Shown here one piece after another: positions 8,723 to 17,571 of a stretch of DNA of 64,000 nt (the first letter of the stretch is position 1; every line of letters starts with the position of its first letter). The stretch lies in assembly GCF_017311165.1 (NCBI RefSeq), contig NZ_CP062973.1, positions 496,001 to 560,000 of the forward strand. The letters are read 5' to 3'. Position numbers and translations under genes: made by a program. The notes under the pieces were generated by a model. That model made no database searches. It saw only the letters and a list, made by a program, of their open reading frames with translations, and was not told the DNA's origin. This stretch comes from Psychroflexus sp. ALD_RP9 (lineage in GTDB: Bacteria > Bacteroidota > Bacteroidia > Flavobacteriales > Flavobacteriaceae).

Positions 8723-9347
8723 ACATCAAAACCTAGCCATTAGTGTGCTTTGGCTGTTCCATATCTCTGGAATTATAGGTATTTCATTAGGCTATAAATC
8801 GTGGTTTATGCCAAAAACAAGTATTAATCTGTTAGTACTTTTAGGCATTGTAATTTTAACCTACAACTTGTTAAATTCAAAAAGTTTTGTTTTATTTTTT
8901 CTAGTTTCAATTATAGGCTTTTTCGCAGAAGTCTTAGGTGTTAATTATGGATGGTTTTTTGGAGATTATAAGTATGGCGAAAATTTAGGCGTTAAGCTAC
9001 TTGGTGTTCCTTTGTTAATCGGTATAAACTGGGGAATATTAAGTTTAGTAACGGCTAAATTAGCAAGTTATATTACACCTAAACTATCGCTGTTTTTTCA
9101 AGCCTTTATTGGTGCATCATTAATGCTTCTCTTAGATTTTTTTATGGAAGCTTCTGCTCCTAAATTTGACTTTTGGAGGTTTGATAACTCTACTGTTCCA
9201 TTAAGTAATTACATCGCTTGGTTTGCTTTTGCTTATATTTTTAATCTTACAATTCTGCACTTTAAAGTATTAGGAAACTTTAAAATTGCTCTAAATATTT
9301 ATATCGCACAACTCATCTTTTTCATCTACTTCTATGTCTACTTTTAA
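8706..9347 (+). CDS. cruF: Carotenoid 1',2'-hydratase, CruF-like membrane protein
   Basis: A 213-residue polytopic protein of the CruF/DUF422 carotenoid-biosynthesis family, with about six to seven hydrophobic segments and conserved NYGWFFGDYKYG and DFFMEASAPKFDFW-type segments. CruF adds water across the 1',2' double bond of the psi end to give a 1'-hydroxyl. A longer frame opens at 8628 but would overlap crtD by 95 bases. The ATG at 8706 gives a 17-base overlap and begins with a normal cytosolic leader before the first membrane span. It overlaps crtY by 14 bases. Confidence 0.85.
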   Translation: MTITNKHQNLAISVLWLFHISGIIGISLGYKSWFMPKTSINLLVLLGIVILTYNLLNSKSFVLFFLVSIIGFFAEVLGVNYGWFFGDYKYGENLGVKLLGVPLLIGINWGILSLVTAKLASYITPKLSLFFQAFIGASLMLLLDFFMEASAPKFDFWRFDNSTVPLSNYIAWFAFAYIFNLTILHFKVLGNFKIALNIYIAQLIFFIYFYVYF

Positions 9348-10491
9348 ATATATCATAGTTGGTGCTGGTGCTGCAGGATTACATCTCACTTTAGCGATGT
9401 TAAGACAAAACCTACTAAAAAGTAATGAAAAGCTTTTAATCATTGAGCCTGGTTTAAAAAAACAAAATGATAAAACCTGGTGTTTTTGGGAAAAAGAACA
9501 AGGTAATTGGAATCAAATACTTACTAAATCATGGAATCGTGGTAGAGTAACAGCTAAAAATGAAGCGATTGATTTTAACTTAAACCAGTATCGTTATAAA
9601 ATGTTAAACTCGATTGATTTTTATGAATTTGCCAAAACTAAAATTGAACTTGAACCAAACATACATTGGCTAAAAGATGAAGTTATAGAACTTAGTGAGT
9701 CGGCAAACGGTCAAGTTGAAGTGATTACAAAAACATATACATTTAGCTCTCAATTGGTATTTGATAGCCGAATTACAAAAGATTTTTTCTCACCGAATAA
9801 ATATTATAAAATTAATCAACATTTTAAAGGTTGGTTTATAGAAACTGAAAATCATTTTTTTAATCCTGAACGCTTCACAATGATGGATTTTAGCATCAAG
9901 GATGGCCAATCAACAAGCTTTACTTATATATTACCAATTTCTACCACGAAAGCCTTAGTTGAGTTTACTTATTTTACACCAAATCTTGTTGACAATCATA
10001 TTTACGATCAATTTTTAAACAAGTATCTTGAACACAAAAATGCACCCAAATACAAAATTATTAGTGTGGAACAAGGCAACATCCCTATGACTAATTTTCC
10101 TTTTGAGCAATATTCAACAGACTCAATCATTAAAATTGGTACAGCTGGTGGTTGGGTAAAAGCTTCAACTGGATATGCTTTTAAAAATTGTGAACGCCAA
10201 GCCGATCATATCGTTAGAAAACTTCTTAATAGGCAAAAGCTAACAACAAGTTCTTCATCTAAATACAAACATTACGATAAGTTATTTTTAGATGTGTTAA
10301 GTCATCAAAATAATTTTGGAGAGATGCTTTTCTATAAAATGTATAAACGCAATAAAATTGAAACAATTTTTAAGTTCCTTGACGAAAAATCAAACTTGCT
10401 TGAAGATTTTTCTATCATATCTAATTTAACTTCAACTCCATTTATCAAGGCATTTGGAAAGCACATTTTATCGGGATTTAAGTTGAAGTAA
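9334..10491 (+). CDS. crtY: Lycopene beta-cyclase, CrtY type
   Basis: A 385-residue flavoprotein with a GAGAAGLHLTLAML dinucleotide fold and the CrtY-family NDKTWCFWEKE signature. Its C-terminal half contains the conserved GTAGGWVKASTGYAFKNCERQA segment. It forms beta-ionone rings from psi ends; because cruF and crtD act on the other end, it probably acts on one end only in the final product. It is the last gene of the regulator-crt operon and overlaps the tail of the convergent CrtA-like gene by 14 bases. Confidence 0.92.
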   Translation: MSTFKYIIVGAGAAGLHLTLAMLRQNLLKSNEKLLIIEPGLKKQNDKTWCFWEKEQGNWNQILTKSWNRGRVTAKNEAIDFNLNQYRYKMLNSIDFYEFAKTKIELEPNIHWLKDEVIELSESANGQVEVITKTYTFSSQLVFDSRITKDFFSPNKYYKINQHFKGWFIETENHFFNPERFTMMDFSIKDGQSTSFTYILPISTTKALVEFTYFTPNLVDNHIYDQFLNKYLEHKNAPKYKIISVEQGNIPMTNFPFEQYSTDSIIKIGTAGGWVKASTGYAFKNCERQADHIVRKLLNRQKLTTSSSSKYKHYDKLFLDVLSHQNNFGEMLFYKMYKRNKIETIFKFLDEKSNLLEDFSIISNLTSTPFIKAFGKHILSGFKLK

Positions 10492-11167
10492 TTTTTTTAA
10501 TATCTAGCACCCTAAACCGCGCAAATAATTCTTCACTATACCAATTAATCTGACGTGTTTTTTTTATCACGTTTACATGCTCTTGACTTTGATAAGCAAA
10601 TTTATTTAAACCCTCGATAGATTTCCATAAGCTAAAAGTGGCCATTTCAAAAAAAGGCACTTCACCATAACCTTTAGTATATATTAAATCAACTGCATTT
10701 TGTAAAGGTTTTTGTGAGTTTGGCACTGCTTTCCAAAATTCAAGTAGCTTTGAAGGCTTAATACTTGCACGCGTGATCACAGCTATTTTAGAATCAGATG
10801 GAGTATTTGAAATTTCAGAAGACTTAAAACGAAATGGATTTTTGCTATTCCACAAACCGCGCGATTGAATAGGTTGCATTTCTATAATTTTATGCTGTTT
10901 CGATTGCTGCCTATAGCGTTTGTAAAGTTGAGATTTTTCAAAAAAGTTGGTAGCATCTTCTTTTGATTTCCACGTTTGAAGTATAGCATAAGTACTCCAA
11001 TCAGGAAAAGGATTAAAATTAGATTTACCGCTTCCAAATAGCTTATAAAATTCTTGTCCTTGAACTTTAGAAAGGGATTGGTGTGCAAATTGCATCATAA
11101 AAAAAGCCCATAACTTAGATTGAAACGAATTAAACTTAAACTCAGTTAAAGTTACAAATTGCTTCAT
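10478..11167 (-). CDS. CrtA-like (spheroidene monooxygenase family) carotenoid 2'-hydroxylase candidate
   Basis: A 229-residue protein resembling Rhodobacter CrtA along its whole length: an N-terminal FKFNSFQSKLWAFFMM region, FGSGKS near residue 50, a central ITRASIKPSKLLEFW block and a C-terminal WYSEELFARFRVLD block. A CrtA-related enzyme of Flavobacterium P99-3 has been described as a carotenoid 2-hydroxylase in myxol biosynthesis; given the adjoining genes, the same role is likely. A longer frame exists, but the ATG at 11167, just 2 bases after the TlpA-like stop, matches the CrtA N-terminus. Its 3' end overlaps the crtY 3' end by 14 bases. Its sequence alone does not exclude keto-forming activity. 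Confidence 0.82.
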   Translation of the reverse strand: MKQFVTLTEFKFNSFQSKLWAFFMMQFAHQSLSKVQGQEFYKLFGSGKSNFNPFPDWSTYAILQTWKSKEDATNFFEKSQLYKRYRQQSKQHKIIEMQPIQSRGLWNSKNPFRFKSSEISNTPSDSKIAVITRASIKPSKLLEFWKAVPNSQKPLQNAVDLIYTKGYGEVPFFEMATFSLWKSIEGLNKFAYQSQEHVNVIKKTRQINWYSEELFARFRVLDIKKITST

Positions 11168-11169
11168 TA

Positions 11170-11751
11170 TTACTTGATTAATCGATTTAAAGTATTGTGA
11201 ACACTTTCTGAATTCCAATCGGCAGCACCGACTTTATACATTATTATGTTTCCTTGCTTGCTGACTACATAAGTTGTTGGCAAGCTAGAACTACGCAGTT
11301 TTTCTGGTGGTACAGACAAGCTGTAGTAAACTGGTAAATTATAATTATTATTTTTCAAAAATGTATTAACTTTAGTTTTATCATCAGAAGTAATAAAATA
11401 AAAATCGATATTTTCTTTATATCTATTATACAAATCTTGAAGACTTTGCATTTCAGCAATACATGGTCCACACCAAGTCGCCCAATAATTTATAACTACA
11501 ACTTTAGATTTAGAGTTTGAAAAATTAATTTTCTCATTGTCTCTTTCTAACAACCAATCATAATTTGAGATATGTTCTTGTTGGTCTTGACTTAGTTCAG
11601 ATGGGCTAAATGCAATAAGTTTATTAAGTGCTACTTGAATGGGCAATCGAGTTTGAGGAACAATTAATAAAACAAGTATAACCACAAAAAGAATATTACT
11701 CCAATGGCGCTTGAACCAAGACTGCTTATTGTTATTTTCAGGTAATTTCAT
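11170..11751 (-). CDS. TlpA-like membrane-anchored thioredoxin
   Basis: A 193-residue protein with one N-terminal membrane span (about residues 18-35) and a periplasmic thioredoxin domain with the redox motif WATWCGPC and a cis-Pro site SSLPTTYVV. Such proteins reduce or shuffle disulfides of exported proteins. A frame extends 10 codons upstream, but the ATG at 11751 places the basic residues correctly before the span. It precedes the CrtA-like gene by 2 bases, so the two form an operon. A redox role for carotenoid monooxygenation is conceivable but unsupported by any motif. Confidence 0.88.
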   Translation of the reverse strand: MKLPENNNKQSWFKRHWSNILFVVILVLLIVPQTRLPIQVALNKLIAFSPSELSQDQQEHISNYDWLLERDNEKINFSNSKSKVVVINYWATWCGPCIAEMQSLQDLYNRYKENIDFYFITSDDKTKVNTFLKNNNYNLPVYYSLSVPPEKLRSSSLPTTYVVSKQGNIIMYKVGAADWNSESVHNTLNRLIK

Positions 11752-11767
11752 ATAGCTAAAATATAAC

Positions 11768-11795
11768 AAAAAACCACCCAAAAAGGTGGTTTTTT
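11768..11795 (-). terminator. Intrinsic terminator after aconitase
   Basis: An 11-base stem (AAAAAACCACC at 11768-11778 paired with GGTGGTTTTTT at 11785-11795) has a 6-base loop and, read on the minus strand, ends in a T run. It lies 21 bases after the aconitase stop and only 16 bases before the TlpA-like start codon, leaving little room for a separate promoter. Confidence 0.85.
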
Positions 11796-11816
11796 CGTTA
11801 AAAATAAGCCAAGTAA

Positions 11817-14084
11817 TTAAGCTTTATTTTGCTGTTTAATCATGTTTAAAGCAGAGCCTAATCTAAACCAATTAATTTGTGTTTCATTATACGTGTGGTT
11901 TGTTTTTATTGTATCTTTTGAACCATCTGCATGAACTAATTCTATTGTTAGAGGTTTATCTTCTGCAAACTGATCTAAATCTAAGAAGTTAAATGTGTCA
12001 TCTTCTTGAATTAAATCGTAATCGTTCTCGTTTGCAAAAGTTAAGCCTAACATACCTTGTTTTTTAAGGTTAGTTTCGTGTATACGAGCAAAAGATTTAA
12101 CAATAACTACACGAACACCTAAATGTCTAGGCTCCATAGCTGCATGTTCTCTAGAAGAACCTTCACCATAATTATGATCTCCAACTACTACTGTCGGAAT
12201 ACCTTCAGCTTTGTACTGACGCTGAGTTTTAGGTACGGCATCGTATTTACCTGTTAACTGACTTTTTACAAAGTTAGTTTTCATATTGAATGCATTTACA
12301 GCTCCAATCAAACAGTTATCAGAGATATTATCTAAGTGACCTCTATATTTTAACCAAGGTCCAGCCATAGAAATGTGGTCTGTAGTACATTTACCATGTG
12401 CTTTTATTAATAATTTTGCTCCTGTTATGTTTTTACCATCCCAAGGTTCAAAAGGTGTTAAAAGCTGAATTCTACTTGAATTAGGATCTACTTTAACTTC
12501 AACATTACTACCGTCTTCTTTAGGAGGTAAATAACCATTATCTTCAACATCAAAACCAAGCTCAGGTAATTCAATACCTTGTGGTGGATCTAGTTTTACT
12601 TCTTCTCCATCTTCATTAATTAAAGTATCATTCATTGGGTCAAAATCTAGACGGCCTGAAATTGCAATTGCAGCTACCATTTCTGGGGAACCTACAAAAG
12701 CATGTGTATTAGGATTACCATCAGCACGTTTCGAGAAGTTTCGGTTAAAGGAGTGAACAATAGTATTTTTCTCATCACCTTTCATGTCGCTTCTATCCCA
12801 TTGACCAATACATGGTCCACAGGCATTAGTAAAAATGGTTGCTCCTAAATCTTCAAAAACCTGTAGCAAACCATCACGATCTGCTGTAAACCTAATTTGT
12901 TCAGAGCCTGGATTAATTCCGAAATCAGACTTTGGTTTTAGTTTTTTGTCGACAGCTTGCTTAGCGATTGAAGCAGCTCTTGTTAAATCTTCGTAGGAAG
13001 AATTAGTACAAGACCCTATTAAACCCCAATCTACTTTTATTGGCCAATCATTTTCTTTTGCTTTTTTGCCAAGTTCTCCAACTGGGGTAGCTAAATCTGG
13101 CGTAAATGGCCCATTTAAATGAGGTCTTAAAGTGCTGAGGTCAATTTCAATTACTTGATCGAAATATTGGTCAGGATTTGCATAAACTTCATCATCACCT
13201 GTTAGGTGTTCTCTTATTTTATTAGCTTCATCTGCGATTTCACTTCGATCGGTTGCTCTTAAGAAGCGCTCCATAGAATCATCATAACCAAAGGTTGAAG
13301 TTGTAGCACCAATTTCAGCTCCCATGTTACAAATAGTACCTTTTCCTGTACATGATAAGTTTTTTGCTCCTTCGCCAAAATATTCTACAATACAACCTGT
13401 ACCACCTTTTACTGTAAGTATTTCAGCGACCTTTAATATAACATCTTTGGCAGCTGTCCAACCTTGTGGTTGACCAGTTAACTTAACACCTATTAATTTA
13501 GGAAATTTTAATTCCCATGGCATACCTGCCATTACATCAACAGCATCTGCACCACCAACTCCAATAGCTACCATACCAAGGCCACCAGCATTTACGGTGT
13601 GTGAGTCGGTACCAATCATCATTCCGCCAGGAAATGCATAATTTTCAAGAACAACTTGATGAATTATTCCTGCACCTGGTTTCCAAAATCCAATACCGTA
13701 TTTGGTAGAAACAGATTCTAAGAAATCAAAAACCTCTTTACTGGTATCATTAGCTCGAGCAAGATCTTTGTTAGCACCTTGCTTGGCCTGAATTAAGTGA
13801 TCGCAGTGAACTGTTGTTGGGACTGCAACTTTATCTTTACCGGCTTGCATAAATTGAAGCAAAGCCATTTGAGCTGTCGCATCTTGACATGCAATACGGT
13901 CTGGAGAAAACTCTACATAATCTTTTCCTCTTTTAAAGTTTTTGCTTGGTTCTCCATCCCATAAATGAGAATATAAAATTTTCTCTGCAAGCGTCAATGG
14001 TTTTCCTACTGTTTCACGCGCTTTTTCTACGCGATCTGCCATTTGACTATAAACTTGCTTTATCATATCAATATCAAAAGCCAT
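11817..14084 (-). CDS. acn: Aconitate hydratase (mitochondrial-type)
   Basis: Isomerises citrate to isocitrate in the TCA cycle with a [4Fe-4S] cluster. Cluster ligands are visible as Cys in [10 protein letters not shown] and the CxxC in [11 protein letters not shown]. The [10 protein letters not shown] loop of the swivelling C-terminal domain is intact. At 755 residues it matches the mitochondrial-type aconitases common in Bacteroidota rather than the roughly 890-residue AcnA. It is monocistronic: a -7 promoter element lies upstream and a strong hairpin follows. Confidence 0.96.
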   Translation of the reverse strand: MAFDIDMIKQVYSQMADRVEKARETVGKPLTLAEKILYSHLWDGEPSKNFKRGKDYVEFSPDRIACQDATAQMALLQFMQAGKDKVAVPTTVHCDHLIQAKQGANKDLARANDTSKEVFDFLESVSTKYGIGFWKPGAGIIHQVVLENYAFPGGMMIGTDSHTVNAGGLGMVAIGVGGADAVDVMAGMPWELKFPKLIGVKLTGQPQGWTAAKDVILKVAEILTVKGGTGCIVEYFGEGAKNLSCTGKGTICNMGAEIGATTSTFGYDDSMERFLRATDRSEIADEANKIREHLTGDDEVYANPDQYFDQVIEIDLSTLRPHLNGPFTPDLATPVGELGKKAKENDWPIKVDWGLIGSCTNSSYEDLTRAASIAKQAVDKKLKPKSDFGINPGSEQIRFTADRDGLLQVFEDLGATIFTNACGPCIGQWDRSDMKGDEKNTIVHSFNRNFSKRADGNPNTHAFVGSPEMVAAIAISGRLDFDPMNDTLINEDGEEVKLDPPQGIELPELGFDVEDNGYLPPKEDGSNVEVKVDPNSSRIQLLTPFEPWDGKNITGAKLLIKAHGKCTTDHISMAGPWLKYRGHLDNISDNCLIGAVNAFNMKTNFVKSQLTGKYDAVPKTQRQYKAEGIPTVVVGDHNYGEGSSREHAAMEPRHLGVRVVIVKSFARIHETNLKKQGMLGLTFANENDYDLIQEDDTFNFLDLDQFAEDKPLTIELVHADGSKDTIKTNHTYNETQINWFRLGSALNMIKQQNKA

Positions 14085-14107
14085 AAATATAGTTTTAAGT
14101 TATTGCA

Positions 14108-14115
14108 CAAAAATA
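14108..14115 (-). promoter_or_regulatory. -7 element of the aconitase promoter
   Basis: On the minus strand this reads TATTTTTG, an exact TAnnTTTG match 24 bases upstream of the start codon. A TTG lies 25 bases further up (14141-14143), longer than the usual spacing, so only the -7 box is called. The remaining roughly 240-base gap to the MoxR gene is very AT-rich and shows no other feature. Confidence 0.4.
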
Positions 14116-14324
14116 AGAAAAGTCCTATAACTTTAAAAATCAATAAAGAAAAGGAATATAAATGATATATTATTCAATAAAAGATCATTTTTAGTACTGT
14201 TTTTTACGAAAAAAACTATTTTCATAAGAAAAAATTCAATATCTCATAAAATTATAATTTGAATAGATTAAAAATACCAAAATTGATCTTCAATTTATAA
14301 TCAGTTTAGATAAGCTACTTGTAT

Positions 14325-15278
14325 TTAAAGTATTTCTTTTAAAATTTCATTAATACCAATTCCTTCAGCGACAGCTTTATAGTTTCTAACTACACGATGT
14401 CTTAAAATACCTTCGGCAACCACTTTGATATCTTCAATATCTGGTGAATATTTTCCTTTAGTCGCGGCATGGGTTTTAGCCGCTAAAATTAAATTTTGTG
14501 AGGCACGAGGTCCAGCACCCCATTCAATATATGTTTTCACAATCTCAGCAGCACTAGCCTCTAACGGTCTTGTTTTAGAAACAAGTTGGACAGCATATTC
14601 AATAACATTATCGGCTACGGGCATGCTTCTAATAATTTGCTGAACTGACAAAATTTCTTCTGCATTAAATACATGTTTGAGCTGAGGTATGAATGTATTA
14701 GTCGTAGATTTAACAACGTCTACTTCTTCTTGGAAACTCGGATAAGTTAAGTTTATCGCAAACATAAATCGGTCTAACTGGGCTTCTGGTAAAGGATAAG
14801 TTCCTTCTTGTTCGATTGGGTTTTGAGTTGCTAATACAAAATATGGTTTTGGTAACTTGTATGTATGCCCAGCTACTGTAACCGATTTTTCTTGCATAGC
14901 TTCTAATAAAGCTGATTGTGTTTTTGGCGGTGTTCTATTAATTTCATCAGCCAAAACAATATTTGCGAAAACAGGACCTTTCAAAAATTTAAACTGCCGA
15001 CTTTCATCTAAGATTTCAGCACCTAAAATATCACTAGGCATTAAGTCTGGTGTAAACTGAACGCGTTTAAAATCAAGACCTAAACAGGTTGCTATTGTAT
15101 TAACCATAAGCGTTTTACCAAGACCTGGCACACCGATTAGCAAAGCGTGGCCTCCTGAGAAAACTGAAATTAATATTTCAGATACGACAGTATCTTGGCC
15201 AATAATTACTCCTCCGATTTCTGTCTTTAATCGATTATACTTTTCAACAAAATTATCGATGACTTTAGTTTCAGACAT
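14325..15278 (-). CDS. MoxR-family AAA+ ATPase
   Basis: A 317-residue ATPase with Walker A GVPGLGKT, Walker B ILADEINR, sensor 1 ATQNPIEQEG and an Arg-rich C-terminal lid. MoxR proteins act as chaperones, usually beside DUF58 and von Willebrand A-domain proteins. Here no such genes follow. Instead, it is the last gene of an operon of three periplasmic PPIase-like proteins, starting 3 bases after the SurA-like stop. The operon position suggests an envelope-biogenesis link, but the cellular compartments differ and the client is unknown. Confidence 0.93.
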   Translation of the reverse strand: MSETKVIDNFVEKYNRLKTEIGGVIIGQDTVVSEILISVFSGGHALLIGVPGLGKTLMVNTIATCLGLDFKRVQFTPDLMPSDILGAEILDESRQFKFLKGPVFANIVLADEINRTPPKTQSALLEAMQEKSVTVAGHTYKLPKPYFVLATQNPIEQEGTYPLPEAQLDRFMFAINLTYPSFQEEVDVVKSTTNTFIPQLKHVFNAEEILSVQQIIRSMPVADNVIEYAVQLVSKTRPLEASAAEIVKTYIEWGAGPRASQNLILAAKTHAATKGKYSPDIEDIKVVAEGILRHRVVRNYKAVAEGIGINEILKEIL

Positions 15279-15281
15279 AAT

Positions 15282-16712
15282 TTAATTATTTAGCCAATCT
15301 TCAGCAAAATCGCATGATTTATAAGCTCCATTTAATTTAATATAAGTTTCTCTTGCCTTTTCTTTTTTCCATTTTTCTATGGCTTTTGTCTGCTTTTGCC
15401 GTAGTGCGAGTTCTCTAATCTTGGTGTAGTCTTTATTAAAATCTGCAACATGTTCCTCAATCTTATTAGTTACGGTAATAATTTTAAAAAACACCTCACT
15501 AGTTCTAGGCTTTGTATCAGTTAAAACACGTGACACTTCACCTTCTTTAAGATTAACAACTTGATCATAGATGCTTGGGTCTATTTTAGACAATTCAAAC
15601 TTTGTGTCGCCTGTAGCACTATTGATAAGCTGGCCACCACTTTCTCTTGTTTCTTTCTCGTCTGAGGCTTCTCGTGCAGCGGCGGCGAAACTAACCTCTC
15701 CGTTAATTATTTTTTGTCTTATACTTTTTATTTCTTCTTTAGCTTTGTCTACTGCTTTTTTTGTGACTTCTGGATATAATAAAATGTGACGTACATCAAC
15801 TTGTTGACCGCGGATTTTATCAACTGTTAGGATATGGTATCCAAATTCTGTTTTAAATGGTCGGCTTACTTCTCCTTCGCGTAAACTAAATGCGGCTTCT
15901 TTAAATTCTTTAACGTAGGGATCTTCACGAGATAATGTAATTTTACCTCCTTTACGGCGTGAACCTAAATCTTCTGAATATAAAATTGCTTTTGTCGCAA
16001 AACTTGCACCATTAAGAACTTCGTCTCTGTATCCATTTAATTTATCTATAACTGCTTGCTCTTCTTCTTCTCCAACCTCAGGTTCTATAACTATTTGAGC
16101 AATCTCTACTTCGTTACCGATTAAAGGTCTTTCATCTTCAGGAATACTTTCAAAGAAGTTTCTTGTTTCTTCTGGTGTTATTTCAACACCGTCTACAATA
16201 GATCCTTGCATTTCATCAGCGAGCATTTTTTCACGATTAATTCGTTGTAATTCGGCTCGCATTTCTTCTTCTGTATCGTAATTATAAAATTCTAACAGCT
16301 TTTGTAAGCTACCTGTTCGCTGGACTAATGCACCCATTTGTTGTTCTGTGTAGGCTGAAACTCGGCCTATATTAAACGGTAAACTATCTTGAATGGCATG
16401 ATGTGCTAACAACTTATTTTCCATTAGACGCTCGGCTAAATCACAATAATCTATGTTTTCTTCATAACCTTGAGATTTTGCATCTTGAAAAAGCTTTTTA
16501 ATGTCGCTTTCTAAAATTAAAAAATCACCAACAACACCAGCGACGCCATCTATTTTTACACGATCTATTGCGTTAGATTTTACTGAATCTATTTTTTCTT
16601 TTTGGTTAACTTTATTTAATAAGTTATCGCTTTCATCAACAGTTACTTGTGAAAATGTAAATGGCGAAGCTAAAAGAAGAAAACTTAAATAAAGTGTTTT
16701 AAAATTATTCAT
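15282..16712 (-). CDS. SurA-like peptidyl-prolyl cis-trans isomerase
   Basis: A 476-residue exported chaperone with a signal peptide (hydrophobic residues about 5-21, ending FSQ), a SurA N-terminal region and two parvulin domains. Recognisable parvulin pieces are VRHILLYPEV and GYHILTVDKI preceded by LREGEVSRPFKTEF. SurA escorts outer-membrane proteins through the periplasm. The frame extends 11 codons upstream, but the ATG at 16712 gives a proper signal peptide and overlaps the upstream gene by 8 bases. It is third of four genes in the operon. Confidence 0.9.
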   Translation of the reverse strand: MNNFKTLYLSFLLLASPFTFSQVTVDESDNLLNKVNQKEKIDSVKSNAIDRVKIDGVAGVVGDFLILESDIKKLFQDAKSQGYEENIDYCDLAERLMENKLLAHHAIQDSLPFNIGRVSAYTEQQMGALVQRTGSLQKLLEFYNYDTEEEMRAELQRINREKMLADEMQGSIVDGVEITPEETRNFFESIPEDERPLIGNEVEIAQIVIEPEVGEEEEQAVIDKLNGYRDEVLNGASFATKAILYSEDLGSRRKGGKITLSREDPYVKEFKEAAFSLREGEVSRPFKTEFGYHILTVDKIRGQQVDVRHILLYPEVTKKAVDKAKEEIKSIRQKIINGEVSFAAAAREASDEKETRESGGQLINSATGDTKFELSKIDPSIYDQVVNLKEGEVSRVLTDTKPRTSEVFFKIITVTNKIEEHVADFNKDYTKIRELALRQKQTKAIEKWKKEKARETYIKLNGAYKSCDFAEDWLNN

Positions 16713-17571
16713 ATATTTTGAATTCATTATTTTGTATAGCATCATTTTTTAATTCTTGTTGAATTTGTTGTGAGACCTGAAGCTTTTTTTTGTTGAGCAA
16801 AATTTGTCGAATTGTTGGTTTTATGTAGCTCAATGGTGCCTGGTCATTTCTTGATAATTTGTTTTTCAGGTAAATCAGCACAAACGTATCTTTTATATTT
16901 TTTTCTACAAAGCCTTTTCTATTAAATAATTCTAAATCAAAGTCTTCAATGTAGGGTTTTAGTTCTTTTTCAATATCTATGCTTCTCACCCAAGTAGAAT
17001 CATTTAAAAATAAACTTTTAAACTCTAATGATTGATTTGAGAGCTGACTTCGATCAGTTTCATCAAAACGGATTAATGCTTTTTTTATTGCTTTAAATCC
17101 TTGAATGTCTTGTTTTAAGACGATGTATCGTATTTGTAGAAGTGATTCATTAAGCTTAAAGTTTAATTTATTTTGTTCATAGTAATTAACAATTTCTAAA
17201 CTATCTATTTGAGTTTTGGCTTGTTTTTCTACAACGGCGTTTAAATAAGCTTTTTTAAGTAATTCGTCACGATAATCTTTAGCTAGACTATCAAAATAAG
17301 ATTGTTGGCTTTTAGGTAGATTTAATTTCGCGCGATCTATTAAAATTTTATCGGTAGCCCATTTTTCAATAAAAGTTTGAGCAAAAATAGCACTATCGTT
17401 TTTAGTAATTTGATTGGGCATTGCTTCAACTAGGTCACTTTTATAAAGTTGATGTGTATTTACACTCGCTAAAACTTCAGATTCTTCTTGAACGCTAAAT
17501 AGTTGACAAGAACCCAAGCTTAAAATTATTAAGCTAAAAATTAGTTTATTTATCTTCAAGAGTTTCTTCAA
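16705..17571 (-). CDS. SurA-N-like periplasmic lipoprotein without an evident PPIase domain
   Basis: A 288-residue protein with a lipoprotein signal (LIILSLGSC, acylated Cys near residue 22) and helical segments like those of SurA N-terminal chaperone domains (SEVLASVNTHQLYKSDLVEAMP). No intact parvulin motif is visible. It overlaps the upstream two-parvulin gene by 26 bases and the downstream SurA-like gene by 8 bases, which ties all three into one translation unit. A role as a membrane-tethered chaperone for outer-membrane proteins is inferred from position and fold. Confidence 0.75.
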   Translation of the reverse strand: MKKLLKINKLIFSLIILSLGSCQLFSVQEESEVLASVNTHQLYKSDLVEAMPNQITKNDSAIFAQTFIEKWATDKILIDRAKLNLPKSQQSYFDSLAKDYRDELLKKAYLNAVVEKQAKTQIDSLEIVNYYEQNKLNFKLNESLLQIRYIVLKQDIQGFKAIKKALIRFDETDRSQLSNQSLEFKSLFLNDSTWVRSIDIEKELKPYIEDFDLELFNRKGFVEKNIKDTFVLIYLKNKLSRNDQAPLSYIKPTIRQILLNKKKLQVSQQIQQELKNDAIQNNEFKIYE

